Shown one piece after another: positions 15,156 through 15,296 of a stretch of 15,296 nucleotides of DNA (positions are counted from its first letter, which is position 1; each line of letters opens with the position of its first letter). Location of the stretch: assembly GCA_031270385.1 (NCBI GenBank), contig JAISXS010000029.1, forward strand, positions 1-15,296. The letters run 5' to 3'. The notes beneath the pieces are model-generated. The model was not told where the DNA came from. It made no database searches and saw only the letters and a program-made list of their open reading frames with translations. The position numbers and the translations under genes are program-made. The stretch comes from Puniceicoccales bacterium. Lineage in GTDB: Bacteria > Verrucomicrobiota > Verrucomicrobiia > Opitutales > JAIRKQ01.

Positions 15156-15199
15156 TATAGTTGTCTTACTTGAGAAAAGCATTTTAGTCCGGCGATGTT
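15156..15199 (-). repeat. Partial family 1 MITE, reverse orientation
   Basis: TATAGTTGTCTTACTTGAGA followed by AAAGCATTTTAG and CGATGTT is the reverse complement of the family 1 right arm. It stops at 15200 where a family 2 element begins, so it is a second case of family 2 inside family 1. Confidence 0.75.
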
Positions 15200-15296
15200 T
15201 ATAGCCGTCACACTCGACAAGGGCATCCTAACTCAACGATATTTGGCAAAAAAATCCTCCCTTTTATAAAAAAACATGCCCTTTTCAGATGAAACA
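15200..15296 (+). repeat. Family 2 MITE, cut off by the window end
   Basis: It starts TATAGCCGTCACACTCGAC, passes through GGCATCCTAACTCAACGATA and ends at GATGAAACA on the last base. About 7 bp of the right end (GCTATA in other copies) would lie beyond the window. Confidence 0.8.

Overview
The window looks like part of the accessory genome of a host-associated, probably intracellular Gram-negative bacterium. It encodes a type III secretion needle protein next to a TPR-type needle chaperone, a type V autotransporter with an outer-membrane barrel, and a large multidomain protein that reads as an effector (macro domain plus a SidE-like phosphodiesterase/HD region). The chromosome is heavily seeded with IS630-type debris. 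T3SS genes standing alone among housekeeping genes resemble the dispersed T3SS loci of Chlamydiota, but I cannot fix the phylum from this sequence.

Layout. 1-486 is a nest of IS630 transposase debris and two MITE families. 650-2806 (minus) is the macro/PDE protein, bracketed by 31-bp direct repeats. 3230-3333 is another MITE. 3445-9054 is a plus-strand run: fabV (enoyl-ACP reductase), sctF (needle), a TPR needle-chaperone-like gene, pntB (transhydrogenase beta subunit) and recD2 (helicase). 9055-9243 holds a MITE and a hairpin between convergent genes. 9244-10362 (minus) is an unrecognised protein with a disordered N-terminus and a coiled coil. 10363-10728 holds one copy of each MITE family. 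10729-14307 (minus) is the autotransporter. 14413-15296 is a second IS630/MITE nest containing a frameshifted transposase, so IS630 debris lies at both ends of the window.

The repeats sort into two families. Family 1 is about 105 bp with ends like TATAGTCATCTTACCCGAG; family 2 is about 104 bp with ends like TATAGCTGT. Each matches the end of one of the two transposase remnants, so each appears to be the non-autonomous offspring of a separate IS630 lineage. Family 2 has inserted into family 1 twice, at the same internal TA.

How the genes may work together: the needle pair points to a T3SS encoded elsewhere. The macro/PDE protein and the disordered/coiled-coil protein are the best candidates for secreted substrates, and the autotransporter would act at the cell surface. 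fabV, pntB and recD2 are ordinary metabolic and DNA-maintenance genes sharing a strand with the needle pair. The macro/PDE gene and the autotransporter have similar predicted promoters (TTGACA, 17 bp, TACATC or TACATT) and very short leaders, which may mean shared control.
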